DNA from: Bacteroidota bacterium
GTDB taxonomy: Bacteria > Bacteroidota > Bacteroidia > Cytophagales > Cyclobacteriaceae
Assembly: GCA_947470895.1 (NCBI GenBank)
Contig: CANIVF010000032.1
Coordinates: 1 to 47,427, forward strand
DNA length: 47,427 nucleotides
Direction of reading: 5' to 3'
Shown: positions 19,589 through 30,289 of the stretch, piece by piece
Numbering within the stretch: position 1 is the stretch's first letter
Layout: each line of letters starts with the position of its first letter
Made by a program: the position numbers and the translations under genes
Notes under the pieces: model-generated
Told to the model about the DNA's origin: nothing
Databases searched by the model: none
Seen by the model: only the letters and a program-made list of their open reading frames with translations

Positions 19589-21535
19589 ATGAGTAACGGA
19601 AAAAGACGAGTAATTATTGAAAATGTTCAGCCCTCGGTTGATGGCGGTTTGTACCCTGCCAAGCGTACCGTTGGTGAACGGGTAAATGTAAGTGTCACTA
19701 TTTTTGGTGATGGTCATGATCACATCAGGGCTGAGATTCTTTACAAGAAAAAAAGTGCAACAAACTGGAATGTGGTTGAACTAACACCCACATTTAATGA
19801 TGAGTGGGCCGGCTCTTTCAAAGTAGAAGAAACGGGGATTCATCAATTCACGATCAAGGCATGGATTGATCATTTTGATACCTGGTATGATGGATTTAAG
19901 AAGAAAGCCGAAGCCAAGGTGGATGTTACAGTAGAATTGCAGGAAGGTGCCATCTTCTTAAATCGGCTAGCAAGTAAAAGCAATAAAGAGTTGATAAATC
20001 TTGCCAAAAGGCTAGATGGGAAGCATTATGCGGAAGCAATTGACATTGTTCTCAGTGAAGCGTTTGCTAAAATTGTTCATCAATATCCTTTAAGAGAAAA
20101 TGAAACATTACTCGAAAAAGAAGTTGAGATTATCGTAGAGCATAAGAAGGCTAACTTCAGCGCCTGGTATGAATTCTTTCCACGTTCTTCTTCACGGGAG
20201 GCTGGCAAGCATGGAACGTTTCAGGATTGCATCAAACTCTTGCCTCGCGTTTCTGCTATGGGTTTTGATGTACTTTACTTTCCACCCATACATCCTATTG
20301 GCAAAATCAATCGTAAAGGAAAGAATAATAACGTGCGTGCTCAGAAAGGTGAACATGGATCGCCTTGGGCAATAGGAAGTGATGAGGGTGGCCACAAGGC
20401 CATTCTACCAGCACTCGGCACATTAGATGATTTTAAAAAACTGGTGCAAGAAGCCAAGAAATTGAACATCGATGTGGCTATGGATATCGCCTTTCAGTGT
20501 TCACCCGATCATCCCTACGTGAAGGAACATCCCGAATGGTTTAAGCAGCGTCCTGATGGATCAATTCAGTATGCGGAGAATCCCCCTAAAAAGTATCAGG
20601 ACATTTATCCATTCAATTTTGAAAATGATAATTGGAAAGCCCTATGGGAAGAACTCAAATCGGTTTTTATTTATTGGATGGAGCAAGGTGTTACTATTTT
20701 CAGAATAGATAATCCACACACGAAACCAATTCCTTTTTGGAAATGGGTAATTGAAGAGGTACAACAAGTTAATCCTGAAGTGATATTTTTGTCTGAAGCT
20801 TTTACACGACCAAAAATTATGGCTTCGTTGGCTAAAGTAGGCTTCACGCAAGGGTATACCTATTTCACCTGGCGGGTTTCGAAACAGGAACTAACCGATT
20901 ATGTGAATGATCTAGTTTACGGACCATCACGCAACTATTTCAGACCTAACTTCTGGCCTAATACCCCCGACATTCTTCCATATCATTTGCAACATCAGGG
21001 AGAGAACAGTTTCATTTTGCGTTATGTTCTGGCGGCAACCCTTTCTTCCAACTATGGAGTGTATGGACCTTCCTATGAGTTCAATGAGAATACTCCTATT
21101 GCAGGGAAAGAAGAATATTATGATTCTGAGAAGTATGAAGTGAGACATTATGATTGGAAGCGAACGAACCGCATGATCGATATTATGAGTCTTCTTAATA
21201 AGATTCGTAAGGAAAACGAAGCTCTTCATTCCACCTGGAACACACAGTTCTGTGCCATTGAGAATAATCAGATCATCGCCTATCTGAAAGCCACGGAAGA
21301 TCTTTCAAACATCATCCTGGTAGTAGTTAATCTAGATCCTAATGGTTCGCAAAGCGGATTTGTGCAATTACCCAAATCAACATTAAAGATCGGAGATAAA
21401 ATCAACGTGAAGCTACATGACCTGATCACCAATGAAAGCTACACATGGACACAGGAATGGAATTTCGTTGATCTCAATCCCCACAAAATGCCCTTTCATT
21501 TATTTAAGTTAGAGATTCACGAGTCCAACATGTAA
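19589..21535 (+). CDS. glgE: Alpha-1,4-glucan:maltose-1-phosphate maltosyltransferase
   Basis: The 648-residue GH13_3 enzyme transfers maltosyl units from maltose-1-phosphate to the end of an alpha-1,4-glucan. The N-terminal domain (IENVQPSVDGGLYPAKRTVG) and the following helical insert are typical of GlgE; the barrel opens with FSAWYEFFPRSSS. The catalytic trio is visible: Asp374 (IFRIDNPHTKP), Glu403 (FLSEAFTRP) and Asp461 (NTPDILPYHLQHQG). No signal peptide, so it is cytoplasmic, unlike the two preceding lipoproteins. Its stop is 2 bp from the start of the TreS-maltokinase fusion, which provides its donor, and glgB follows, so the core of the GlgE pathway is one operon. Confidence 0.96.
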   Translation: MSNGKRRVIIENVQPSVDGGLYPAKRTVGERVNVSVTIFGDGHDHIRAEILYKKKSATNWNVVELTPTFNDEWAGSFKVEETGIHQFTIKAWIDHFDTWYDGFKKKAEAKVDVTVELQEGAIFLNRLASKSNKELINLAKRLDGKHYAEAIDIVLSEAFAKIVHQYPLRENETLLEKEVEIIVEHKKANFSAWYEFFPRSSSREAGKHGTFQDCIKLLPRVSAMGFDVLYFPPIHPIGKINRKGKNNNVRAQKGEHGSPWAIGSDEGGHKAILPALGTLDDFKKLVQEAKKLNIDVAMDIAFQCSPDHPYVKEHPEWFKQRPDGSIQYAENPPKKYQDIYPFNFENDNWKALWEELKSVFIYWMEQGVTIFRIDNPHTKPIPFWKWVIEEVQQVNPEVIFLSEAFTRPKIMASLAKVGFTQGYTYFTWRVSKQELTDYVNDLVYGPSRNYFRPNFWPNTPDILPYHLQHQGENSFILRYVLAATLSSNYGVYGPSYEFNENTPIAGKEEYYDSEKYEVRHYDWKRTNRMIDIMSLLNKIRKENEALHSTWNTQFCAIENNQIIAYLKATEDLSNIILVVVNLDPNGSQSGFVQLPKSTLKIGDKINVKLHDLITNESYTWTQEWNFVDLNPHKMPFHLFKLEIHESNM

Positions 21536-21537
21536 CT

Positions 21538-24500
21538 ATGGCTGCACCCGCAAAAAATACAGATCCGCTTTGGTTTAAAGACGCCATCATCTACGAAGTA
21601 AGTGTTCGTGGTTTTTATGATAGCAATGGCGATGGGATTGGAGATTTTCCGGGACTCATTCATAAACTGGATTACCTGGAAGATCTTGGTATCAATACCA
21701 TCTGGCTGCTGCCATTTTATCCATCGCCTTTAAAAGACGATGGATTTGACGTGACCGAACATTGCGACATCCATCCGGATTATGGAACGCTGGCTGACTT
21801 CCGCCTCTTCCTTAAAGAAGCTCACCGAAGAGGCATTCGTGTGATCACGGAATTAATTCTTAATCACACCTCTGATCAGCATGCATGGTTTCAAAAATCA
21901 CGCAAAGCCCGTGCCGGTTCGCGTTACAAAGAGTATTATGTATGGAACGACAAGCCAGACAAATACAAGGAAGCACGCATCATGTTTTCTGATGATGAGT
22001 CATCCAACTGGACGTGGGACAACGAAGCAAAAGCTTATTTCTGGCATCGGTTTTATCGCCATCAACCCGAACTGAATTTTGATAATCCAGAGGTTCAACT
22101 GGAGATGATTAAAGTCGTGGACTTCTGGATGAAAATGGGTGTGGATGGATTCCGACTTCCATCAGTTCCGTTTTTATTTGAAGAGGAGGGAACCAATTGC
22201 GAAAACTTACCGCAGACCCATATCTTTTTAAAACGACTTCGAAGTCATATTGATAAACACTATGATGGTCGGATTTTAATTGCGGAAGCAAACCTATGGC
22301 CAGAAGATTCAGCGGAATACTTTGGCGAAGGACTGGAGTGTCACATGAATTTTCATTATCCGCTCATGCCTCGATTATTTCTTGGCTTACGCACGGAAGA
22401 TACCTATCCGATCATTGATATTATTGAACAAACACCCACCACCCCTCCCAATAGCCAGTGGGCTTTATTTCTTCGTAACCATGACGAAATCGGATTGGAT
22501 ATGGTTACCGAGGAAGAGAAGGACTATTTGTTCAAAGCATACGCCAATGATCCTCACACCAAGCACAATCTTGGTATCAGAAGAAGATTGGCGCCACTGC
22601 TGAATAATGACCGTAGAAAAATTGAATTACTTTACACTATACTTTTTTCGTTGCCAGGAACTCCCGTTTTGTACTATGGCGATGAAATTGGAATGGGCGA
22701 TAACATCTACTTAGGTGATCGCTTTGGAGTGCGCACTCCCATGCAATGGAACATGAATATCAATGCAGGATTTTCAGAAGCCAATCCACAAAAATTATAC
22801 TTACCAGTAATTACAGATCCTGTATATCGTTACGAATCGGTAAACGTAGCTACACAAGAAGAAAATCCATCCTCGTTAATGTGGTGGATAAAGAACGTGT
22901 TGGCGATGCGGAAACGATTAAATGTTTTCGGTCGGGGTGAACTTAAGTTTATCGACAGCTCAAATTCAAAGGTACTTTGCTTTGTGCGCAGGTATGAAAA
23001 TCAAAGTATCATCGTGGTGGCTAACCTTTCTCAATTCTCACAAGCAACTACGCTGGATCTAAAGTCTTTCAAAGATTGTGATATCACTGAGGTGTTTAGT
23101 CAGAATAGATTTATGAGTGTTACTGATGGCGATTATCCGATCACCATCGGCCCTTACGGATACTTCTGGTTTCAGGCGGATGCCACCGAGAAAAAAGATG
23201 CTTCAGGTACTCCTAACGAATTGTTTTTATACAAATCAGATCTTTCGTGGGAGCGGCTATTCGCCAACTACAACGAAGTGAGAATTTTAGAACGAAAAAT
23301 TCTTCAGCCCTTCATGAAGAAGTGCCGGTGGTTTGGTGGTAAGGCGCGTGCTGTGAGCAAAATGAATATTCATAAGGTGATTCCACTGAAAGTGGAGAAA
23401 GATATTCATTTTTTGTGCATCATTGAAGTGCACTATGTGCAGCGGCTTCCCGAATTATATTTCCTGCCGATGTCCTTTGCTCCATCAGATACCTTGTTCG
23501 AACGAGTAGAGTATACGACCATGAGTGTGATCAGCAAAGCAGAGATTCAGGGCAAGGCAGGCTTCATTTTAGATAGTAGTTATGACCGCACTTTCCGCGA
23601 CTTCCTGTTCACCAGTATGGATCGAAAGGTTAGGGTTAAGGATGACGATGGAACTTTGGAATTTAATTCGAGTGTATTTGCAAAACTGAATGCTGATAAG
23701 GTGGAATCAAAAATCTTAAAAGCAGATCAAAGCAACACGGCAATCATTTATAATGATCAGTATTTCTTTAAGTTCTATCGAAAAATAGAGCAAGAGATAA
23801 ATCCGGATCTTGAGATTGTTAGATTCCTTTCCGAGAACACCAACTTCCGCAACGCACCCAAGTATGCGGGTAGTGTAGAATATCGTGATAACGATGGAAA
23901 TACTACTGTGCTTGGATTACTTCAGGAAAAAGTTGAAAATCAGGGAGACTCGTGGGTAATGACCATCGATTCGGTTGGTCGATTTTATGAACGCGTAATG
24001 GCGAAAGCCAAAAAAGAAAAAATTCCTAAACTGATCAATAAGGATGCAATTAAATTTGAAGAGGCTCCAGAACTTATTCAGGAATTTATAGGCCGCGGAT
24101 TTTATGAACGGGTAGTGCGATTAGGTCAGCGTACCGCTGAAATGCATTTAGCTCTTGCATCAGACCAAACCTCACTTGCCTTTGCGCCCGAGTATTTTAC
24201 TTCCAATTATCAACGGTCGTTATACTCTACCTTGCGTAAATTGACGCGTGACCGATTTAAACTTTTGGAGCAATCGATCGATAAGTTGAATGCCGAAACA
24301 CAAGAGCTTGCAAAGAAGGTGCTGGCGATGGAAGATGATGTACTCGAATGTTTCAGTGAGGTATATAAGACACGAATCAATGCAATCAAAACCAGGATTC
24401 ACGGAGATTATCACCTGGGGCAAGTATTATTTACAGGCAAAGACTTCATCATTATTGACTTTGAAGGCGAACCAGGATTTAGTTTTAGTGAACGCAGACT

Positions 24501-24870
24501 AAAGAAGAATCCATTGAAGGATGTGGCCGGCATGATGCGTTCATTTCATTATGCAGCCTTTGGTAAAATAATGCTGAATGAAAATTACCGGCAGAAAGAC
24601 ATCGAATTTCTTGTTCAATGGGCCGAGCAATGGCAACATTATGTAAGCCGGTTTTATCTGGGTGCTTACCTTGAAAAGATGGGTTTGAATAGTTCCTTGC
24701 CTGATCAGGATGAAGTCTTGCTAAGAACTTACTTATTAGAGAAAGCCATTTATGAATTAGGATACGAGTTGAATGGAAGACCCGATTGGGTGAACATTCC
24801 TTTGCGAGGAATTTACTATCATATGAATCGGTATTCTCTGGCAAAAGAAGAAAGTAAAAAGAAAAACTAA
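21538..24870 (+). CDS. treS: TreS-maltokinase fusion with altered TreS active site
   Basis: 1,110 residues. Residues about 1-555 are a GH13 trehalose-synthase domain ([49 protein letters not shown]). Residues about 575-1105 are a maltokinase (Mak/Pep2) domain with [13 protein letters not shown] and [17 protein letters not shown]. In TreS the nucleophile lies in GFRLDAVPYL; here codons 208-209 are CCA TCA, giving [10 protein letters not shown], so the Asp is Pro. Glu250 (ILIAEANLW) and Asp316 (FLRNHDEIG) are kept. The flanking TreS sequence is otherwise well conserved, as are the kinase motifs. The kinase should make maltose-1-phosphate for GlgE; the TreS domain is probably unable to form the usual glycosyl-enzyme and may serve as scaffold or maltose-binding module. 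Gaps are 2 bp to glgE and 5 bp to glgB. Confidence 0.95.
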   Translation: MAAPAKNTDPLWFKDAIIYEVSVRGFYDSNGDGIGDFPGLIHKLDYLEDLGINTIWLLPFYPSPLKDDGFDVTEHCDIHPDYGTLADFRLFLKEAHRRGIRVITELILNHTSDQHAWFQKSRKARAGSRYKEYYVWNDKPDKYKEARIMFSDDESSNWTWDNEAKAYFWHRFYRHQPELNFDNPEVQLEMIKVVDFWMKMGVDGFRLPSVPFLFEEEGTNCENLPQTHIFLKRLRSHIDKHYDGRILIAEANLWPEDSAEYFGEGLECHMNFHYPLMPRLFLGLRTEDTYPIIDIIEQTPTTPPNSQWALFLRNHDEIGLDMVTEEEKDYLFKAYANDPHTKHNLGIRRRLAPLLNNDRRKIELLYTILFSLPGTPVLYYGDEIGMGDNIYLGDRFGVRTPMQWNMNINAGFSEANPQKLYLPVITDPVYRYESVNVATQEENPSSLMWWIKNVLAMRKRLNVFGRGELKFIDSSNSKVLCFVRRYENQSIIVVANLSQFSQATTLDLKSFKDCDITEVFSQNRFMSVTDGDYPITIGPYGYFWFQADATEKKDASGTPNELFLYKSDLSWERLFANYNEVRILERKILQPFMKKCRWFGGKARAVSKMNIHKVIPLKVEKDIHFLCIIEVHYVQRLPELYFLPMSFAPSDTLFERVEYTTMSVISKAEIQGKAGFILDSSYDRTFRDFLFTSMDRKVRVKDDDGTLEFNSSVFAKLNADKVESKILKADQSNTAIIYNDQYFFKFYRKIEQEINPDLEIVRFLSENTNFRNAPKYAGSVEYRDNDGNTTVLGLLQEKVENQGDSWVMTIDSVGRFYERVMAKAKKEKIPKLINKDAIKFEEAPELIQEFIGRGFYERVVRLGQRTAEMHLALASDQTSLAFAPEYFTSNYQRSLYSTLRKLTRDRFKLLEQSIDKLNAETQELAKKVLAMEDDVLECFSEVYKTRINAIKTRIHGDYHLGQVLFTGKDFIIIDFEGEPGFSFSERRLKKNPLKDVAGMMRSFHYAAFGKIMLNENYRQKDIEFLVQWAEQWQHYVSRFYLGAYLEKMGLNSSLPDQDEVLLRTYLLEKAIYELGYELNGRPDWVNIPLRGIYYHMNRYSLAKEESKKKN

Positions 24871-24875
24871 ACATT

Positions 24876-26840
24876 ATGGGCAAAAAAGCGATCTCAAAAA
24901 TTAATTCAGAAGAATCGGATAGCTTTAGCCTGTTTTCCGATTTTGATGTTCATCTATTCCGATCAGGAAAGCATTTTAAACTTTATGAAAAGTTAGGTGC
25001 TCACCTAGCCATATTCAAAAAGCAGGAGGGTACATACTTTGCAGTGTGGGCACCAAACGCCCAGGCAGTTTCCGTTATAGGCAACTTCAACTACTGGAAT
25101 AGTAATGATCATAAGCTCTCACCTCGCTGGGATGAATCGGGAATATGGGAAGGCTTCTTTCCCGGAATTGGCATAGGAGAAGTTTATAAGTATGCCATAC
25201 ATTCAAACACCGGAGAATATTTAGAAAAAGCGGATCCCTTTGCCTTTTTTGCCGAAGTGGCCCCAAACACAGCTTCTATTATATGGGATCATCATTATAA
25301 ATGGAATGATAAGAACTGGCTTGCCAACCGAAAAAAACAAGCTGCAAAACCAAAGCCTTATTCCGTTTATGAAGTACACATCGGAAGTTGGAAAAGAAAC
25401 TTCGAAGATGGAAATCGCTCTTTAAGTTATCGTGAGTTAGCTAAAGAACTCGTAAACTATGTACAGGAAAATGGATTCACTCACGTGGAATTTCTTCCCA
25501 TCATGGAGCACCCATTCTTTGGTTCATGGGGATACCAGCTAACAGGATACTTTGCGCCAACAAGTAGGTTTGGTCCACCTCAGGAGTTTATGGAATTGGT
25601 GGATGCATTTCACCATGCAGAGATTGGCGTGATCCTCGATTGGGTTCCTTCACATTTTCCTGGAGATGCGCACGGACTGTATAAGTTTGACGGAACTAAT
25701 TTGTATGAACATGCCGATCCCCGAAAGGGATTTCATCCTGATTGGAGTAGCTACATCTATAACTATGGAAGGAATGAAGTAAAATCTTTCCTGATCAGCA
25801 ATGCCTTGTTCTGGTTGGATGTTTATCATGCCGATGGGCTTCGTGTCGATGCGGTTGCTTCCATGCTCTATCTCGACTATTCAAGAAAGGAAGGGGAGTG
25901 GATACCGAATGACTATGGTGGAAATGAAAATTTGGAAGCCATTAGTTTTCTTAAGGAATTCAACGAAGTTGTGTACGGGAATTATCCGGATGTAATTACA
26001 ATTGCAGAAGAATCCACGGCATGGTCAGGTGTTTCAAAGCCAACCTACCTGGGTGGTTTAGGGTTCGGACAAAAGTGGATGATGGGATGGATGCATGATA
26101 CACTAAACTATTTTAAGCAAGATCCAATTCACCGGAAGTATCATCAAAACGATATTACATTTAGCATCATGTATGCCTTTACAGAAAACTTCATGTTGCC
26201 TCTATCGCATGACGAAGTAGTGCATGGTAAAGGATCTTTGCTGGGCCGCATGCCTGGTGATGAATGGAAAAAGTTTGCAAACCTTCGTCTGATGTTCTCG
26301 TACATGTTCACTCATCCCGGAACAAAGCTTTTGTTTATGGGTGGTGAATTTGGTCAGTCAGGAGAATGGAATCATGATCGCAGTCTGGATTGGCACTTAC
26401 TGGATCATGCACCACATCAGGGAGTGCTCACCATCATCAAAGACTTAAATCATCTGTATAAATCAGAGCATGCACTTTATGAAATACCATTTGAAGAAAA
26501 GGGGTTTGAATGGCTAGATTACTCTGACCGTGAAAATAGCGTCATGATTTTTATGCGCAAAGGCCAAAAGCGTGAAGATACGTTGATTGTCATTTGCAAC
26601 TTTACTCCGGAAGCTCGTCAGTTTTATAGAGTGGGCGTTCCTTTTCGGGGCACATGGACAGAAATTTTTAATTCGGATGATATGAAGTATGGTGGAAGTG
26701 GGGTTCTTAATCATGGACTCCAGTATACTGCGCCAGTTAAATATCATAATAAAGATTATTCGGTGTCAATTACCTTGCCGCCCCTTGGCATTTCAGTGTT
26801 GAAGCTGAAAGATGAACTTGCTGAGTTTGATATCGAATAA
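24876..26840 (+). CDS. glgB: 1,4-alpha-glucan branching enzyme
   Basis: 654 residues, a GH13_9 branching enzyme that introduces alpha-1,6 branches. An N-terminal CBM48 (about 30-125; [19 protein letters not shown]) precedes the barrel, which has Asp325 ([17 protein letters not shown]), Glu378 (IAEESTAW) and Asp446 ([16 protein letters not shown]). A C-terminal all-beta domain follows. It works with GlgE: GlgE extends chains, GlgB branches them. It starts 5 bp after the TreS-maltokinase fusion and is followed 36 bp later by the GH57 gene. Cytoplasmic; no signal peptide. Confidence 0.97.
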   Translation: MGKKAISKINSEESDSFSLFSDFDVHLFRSGKHFKLYEKLGAHLAIFKKQEGTYFAVWAPNAQAVSVIGNFNYWNSNDHKLSPRWDESGIWEGFFPGIGIGEVYKYAIHSNTGEYLEKADPFAFFAEVAPNTASIIWDHHYKWNDKNWLANRKKQAAKPKPYSVYEVHIGSWKRNFEDGNRSLSYRELAKELVNYVQENGFTHVEFLPIMEHPFFGSWGYQLTGYFAPTSRFGPPQEFMELVDAFHHAEIGVILDWVPSHFPGDAHGLYKFDGTNLYEHADPRKGFHPDWSSYIYNYGRNEVKSFLISNALFWLDVYHADGLRVDAVASMLYLDYSRKEGEWIPNDYGGNENLEAISFLKEFNEVVYGNYPDVITIAEESTAWSGVSKPTYLGGLGFGQKWMMGWMHDTLNYFKQDPIHRKYHQNDITFSIMYAFTENFMLPLSHDEVVHGKGSLLGRMPGDEWKKFANLRLMFSYMFTHPGTKLLFMGGEFGQSGEWNHDRSLDWHLLDHAPHQGVLTIIKDLNHLYKSEHALYEIPFEEKGFEWLDYSDRENSVMIFMRKGQKREDTLIVICNFTPEARQFYRVGVPFRGTWTEIFNSDDMKYGGSGVLNHGLQYTAPVKYHNKDYSVSITLPPLGISVLKLKDELAEFDIE

Positions 26841-26876
26841 GTTTATATTTTTTAAACACATCTGATTTCTATTTAA

Positions 26877-29291
26877 ATGGCAGATCCAGAAAAAAAATAC
26901 ATTTGTATTCACGGACACTTTTATCAGCCACCAAGGGAAAATGCCTGGCTTGAAGTGATTGAACTTCAGGATTCGGCACATCCTTATCATGATTGGAATG
27001 AACGGATTACAGCGGAATGCTATGAGCCTAACGCTACATCGCGAATCTTAGATGAGCATAGTGTTATTAAAAATATTATTAACAATTACTCCCGCATCAG
27101 TTTCAATTTTGGTCCTACGTTACTTTCATGGATGGAGTCCTATGCCACGGAAACTTATGAAGCCATTTTAGAAGCGGATAGGCAAAGTATAGTGAACTTT
27201 GGGGGGCATGGTTCTGCCGTTGCTCAGGTTTATAATCATATCATCATGCCCCTTGCCAATAAGCAGGATAAGGAAACTCAGATACTTTGGGGTATCCGTG
27301 ATTTCGAATCTCGCTTCAAGCGCAAGCCTGAAGGAATGTGGTTAGCGGAAACGGCAGTGGATACAGAAACACTTGAGTTGCTGGCCGAAAACAAGATAAA
27401 ATTTACCATTCTCGCACCGCGTCAGGCAAAGGCGGTAAGAAAGATTGGATCACCGCAGTGGACCGAAGTAAATGATCGTTCAGTCAACACCAAGAAAGTG
27501 TATCAATGCAATCTCCCCAGCGGAAAATCAATGGCATTGTTTTTTTATGATGGGGATATATCGCAAGGGATAGCGTTTAATGGATTACTAAACGATGGGA
27601 AAGTCTTTGCAGATCGATTAATCAATGCACTGGATTTTCAGGATCAATCCTCACAGCTGGTACATGTTGCAACCGATGGTGAAACATACGGGCACCATCA
27701 TAAGCATGGGGAAATGGCGTTAGCTTTTTGTCTCGATTTTATTGATAAGGATGATCGGGTAAATCTTACCAATTACGCCCAGTTTCTTAGTTTGAATCCA
27801 GCCGTTGTTGATGAGGCGCAAATTATTGAGAACAGTTCGTGGAGTTGCGTACATGGTGTGGAACGTTGGAGAGCCAATTGTGGTTGCAATGGTGGTAAGC
27901 CAGAATGGCATCAGCTTTGGCGTCAACCGCTACGCGAGTCATTAGATTGGTTGCGCCAAAGTGTTTCGGTTATTTTCGAGCGCGAAGCATCGAAAGTGGT
28001 AAATTACCCATGGAAAGCACGTAATGAATATATCCATGTTGTTTTAAAACGAAATGATGATAGCGTCAATCGTTTCTTAAAAGATCATGCCTTAAGTGAT
28101 GCACATCCCAATCAGATTTTAAGAATCATGGAAATGCAGCGGCATGCGATGCTGATGTATACCAGTTGTGGTTGGTTCTTTGATGAAATATCGGGTATTG
28201 AAACCATCCAGGTGATGCAATATGCATGTCGGGTTATTCAATTGGCCAATCAGATTTGTAATGAAGATCTCGAATTAGAATTTATCAAACGATTAGCAGA
28301 AGCTCCTAGTAATGCCACTGCCTATCAAACAGGTGACGAGGTGTATAAAAAACTGGTACTTCCATCACGCACCAACTTACAGCGTGTCGGTATGCATTAT
28401 GCCGTTTCGTCAATTTTTGAAGATGAACCAGAGGCACTTACTATTTTTAATTACAGCACCTCCAACGAAGCTTTTGTAAAAAAAGAAGCAGGAGAGCAAA
28501 AGCTGGTGTTGGGCATCACCAAAGTAAAATCATTAGTTACCCGATCAGAAAAGAAATTCACCTTCGCGGTTATCTATCTGGGCAAGCATAATATCATTGG
28601 CAACATTTCACTCAATATGGAACCTGATGAATTTGTCAGCATGCAATTCAGAATGGTTAAGGCTTTTGAAGAAGGTAGGTTAGGCGAAATGATAGGATTG
28701 ATACAGATGTACTTTGGCCCTGATAAATATACACTTTGGCATCTTTTTCAGGATGAGAAAAGAAAAATTCTGGATCAGATATCGCAAGAAAGTATGGCCG
28801 AGTTGGAGAGTTCATTGCGCAGGAGTTATAATCGCGATTACCCATTAATCAATGCGTTGTCTACAAACAATATTCCTATTCCACCGGCCTACAAAACTAC
28901 TTTTGAGTATATTTTAAATGCTGATTTGATCAGACTGTTGCAGTCAGACAAAATCAATATTAAGGAGATGGAACGTATCGCTGCGGAGTTAGATCGATGG
29001 AACCTTAAAATTGAAGACCGGGATAAATTATCGCGCATGGCAGGAGAGAGCATCTATAAAGAGCTTAAGCGAATCAGCAGCGAACGTGAGAATGTGAGAA
29101 GGATTCAACGGCTAAATAGAATGTTCCCGATCTTAGATAAATTTAATCTTGAACCAAACCTTCATAAAAGTCAGAATCTGTATTTTGAAATATCGATGGA
29201 GAACAAGAAGAAGGTTGCCGAAGAAAAAGAAAGTGAATGGATGAACGATTTCAATCTTCTTGGTGATAACTTAGGAGTAAAAGTAGAGTAG
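26877..29291 (+). CDS. GH57 family glycosidase with DUF3536 domain
   Basis: 804 residues. The first ~330 are a GH57 (beta/alpha)7 domain: ICIHGHFYQPPRENAWLE, Glu158 in GMWLAETAVD (nucleophile position) and Asp267 in VATDGETYGHHHKHG (acid/base position). The remainder is the DUF3536 region (CVHGVERWRANCGCNGG and a long helical C-terminus). GH57 includes alpha-amylases, 4-alpha-glucanotransferases and branching enzymes; the specificity of DUF3536 members is not established, but its place at the end of the GlgE-GlgB run suggests it acts on the internal glucan, for example in chain trimming or transfer. No signal peptide. Its stop is 5 bp from the stop of the convergent glucokinase gene. Confidence 0.9.
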   Translation: MADPEKKYICIHGHFYQPPRENAWLEVIELQDSAHPYHDWNERITAECYEPNATSRILDEHSVIKNIINNYSRISFNFGPTLLSWMESYATETYEAILEADRQSIVNFGGHGSAVAQVYNHIIMPLANKQDKETQILWGIRDFESRFKRKPEGMWLAETAVDTETLELLAENKIKFTILAPRQAKAVRKIGSPQWTEVNDRSVNTKKVYQCNLPSGKSMALFFYDGDISQGIAFNGLLNDGKVFADRLINALDFQDQSSQLVHVATDGETYGHHHKHGEMALAFCLDFIDKDDRVNLTNYAQFLSLNPAVVDEAQIIENSSWSCVHGVERWRANCGCNGGKPEWHQLWRQPLRESLDWLRQSVSVIFEREASKVVNYPWKARNEYIHVVLKRNDDSVNRFLKDHALSDAHPNQILRIMEMQRHAMLMYTSCGWFFDEISGIETIQVMQYACRVIQLANQICNEDLELEFIKRLAEAPSNATAYQTGDEVYKKLVLPSRTNLQRVGMHYAVSSIFEDEPEALTIFNYSTSNEAFVKKEAGEQKLVLGITKVKSLVTRSEKKFTFAVIYLGKHNIIGNISLNMEPDEFVSMQFRMVKAFEEGRLGEMIGLIQMYFGPDKYTLWHLFQDEKRKILDQISQESMAELESSLRRSYNRDYPLINALSTNNIPIPPAYKTTFEYILNADLIRLLQSDKINIKEMERIAAELDRWNLKIEDRDKLSRMAGESIYKELKRISSERENVRRIQRLNRMFPILDKFNLEPNLHKSQNLYFEISMENKKKVAEEKESEWMNDFNLLGDNLGVKVE

Positions 29292-29296
29292 TTGTA

Positions 29297-30280
29297 TTAC
29301 GCCAGCTCTGCTTTTACTTGCATCTTATCGAGGTAATCCCAAACTAAACTACTCGCTCCTAAAATTGGAGCAGCCTGATTTTGCATCGCTGAAGGAAGTA
29401 CTTTTATTTTTCCTCTGAAGAGTGGCATCAGATTAGCCTCCATGTGTTTGATCGTAGGACGGAAGATCAAATCACCAGCCATTGATAAACCTCCAAATAA
29501 GAAGATCGCTTCCGGATCAGTATGAACAACCGTTTCGGCCAGTTTCATACCTAATATTCTGCCGGTGTATTCGTATGCTTCATTGGCAACTACATCTCCA
29601 CGATTCGCAGCTTCAGTGATCATTTTAGTATTCAGATCTTCGAAACTTATTCCTCTCAATTCACTTGGCTCGAGGTGATCCGCCAATAATTTATAGACCG
29701 TTCTTTTTATGCCTGTTGCAGACACATAAGTTTCAAGGCATCCGCGCTTACCGCAATTGCAATATCTTCCATTGGGGTTAACGGAAGTATGTCCCACTTC
29801 TCCAGCAATTCCATGATGACCATTCAAAAGAACTCCACCACAAACAAAACCACTTCCAAGCCCAGTACCCAGAGTAATCACAACGAAGTCCTTCATATTT
29901 TTGGCATTACCATAAATCATCTCACCAACGGCCGCAGCATTGGCGTCATTGGTTAGTATGCTGGGAACCCTAAATTCATCTTTAAACATGCGCGCCAATG
30001 GCAGAACACCTTTCCACTTTAAGTTGGTGGCACGCTCAATATTTCCAGTATAGTAATTTCCGTTTGCAGCACCAACACCAATGCCGACAATGCGTGATGT
30101 GGATGGAATTTCAGAAATACCCTTACGAAGGCCATCAGCCATCGCATCAAAATATTCTTGAAACTGCTCGTATCGTGTAGTCGGGATATTACCCTGATGC
30201 AATACATTACCTTCACGATCTACAATGCCGTATTTCGTGTTAGTACCTCCGATGTCTATTCCGATGGTGAGATCTTTCAT
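29297..30280 (-). CDS. ROK-family glucokinase
   Basis: 327 residues starting at the ATG of MKDLTIGIDIGG (a TTG two codons upstream is less likely). The N-terminal phosphate-binding loop IGIDIGGTNTKYGIV, the catalytic region ILTNDANAAAVGEM and the ROK zinc motif (GHTSVNPNGRYCNCGKRGC) are all visible. ROK kinases phosphorylate glucose or related sugars; together with pfkA and pgi this one most likely makes glucose-6-phosphate. The start is 9 bp after the pfkA stop, so the two are co-transcribed. It is convergent with the glucan operon, which would release the glucose it uses. Confidence 0.9.
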   Translation of the reverse strand: MKDLTIGIDIGGTNTKYGIVDREGNVLHQGNIPTTRYEQFQEYFDAMADGLRKGISEIPSTSRIVGIGVGAANGNYYTGNIERATNLKWKGVLPLARMFKDEFRVPSILTNDANAAAVGEMIYGNAKNMKDFVVITLGTGLGSGFVCGGVLLNGHHGIAGEVGHTSVNPNGRYCNCGKRGCLETYVSATGIKRTVYKLLADHLEPSELRGISFEDLNTKMITEAANRGDVVANEAYEYTGRILGMKLAETVVHTDPEAIFLFGGLSMAGDLIFRPTIKHMEANLMPLFRGKIKVLPSAMQNQAAPILGASSLVWDYLDKMQVKAELA

Positions 30281-30289
30281 GAGCAATGA

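Noticed and set aside
29297..30286. Glucokinase start at 30286
   Set aside because: The codon is TTG; the ATG at 30280 directly precedes the conserved DLTIGIDIGG and leaves a normal 9-bp gap to pfkA.
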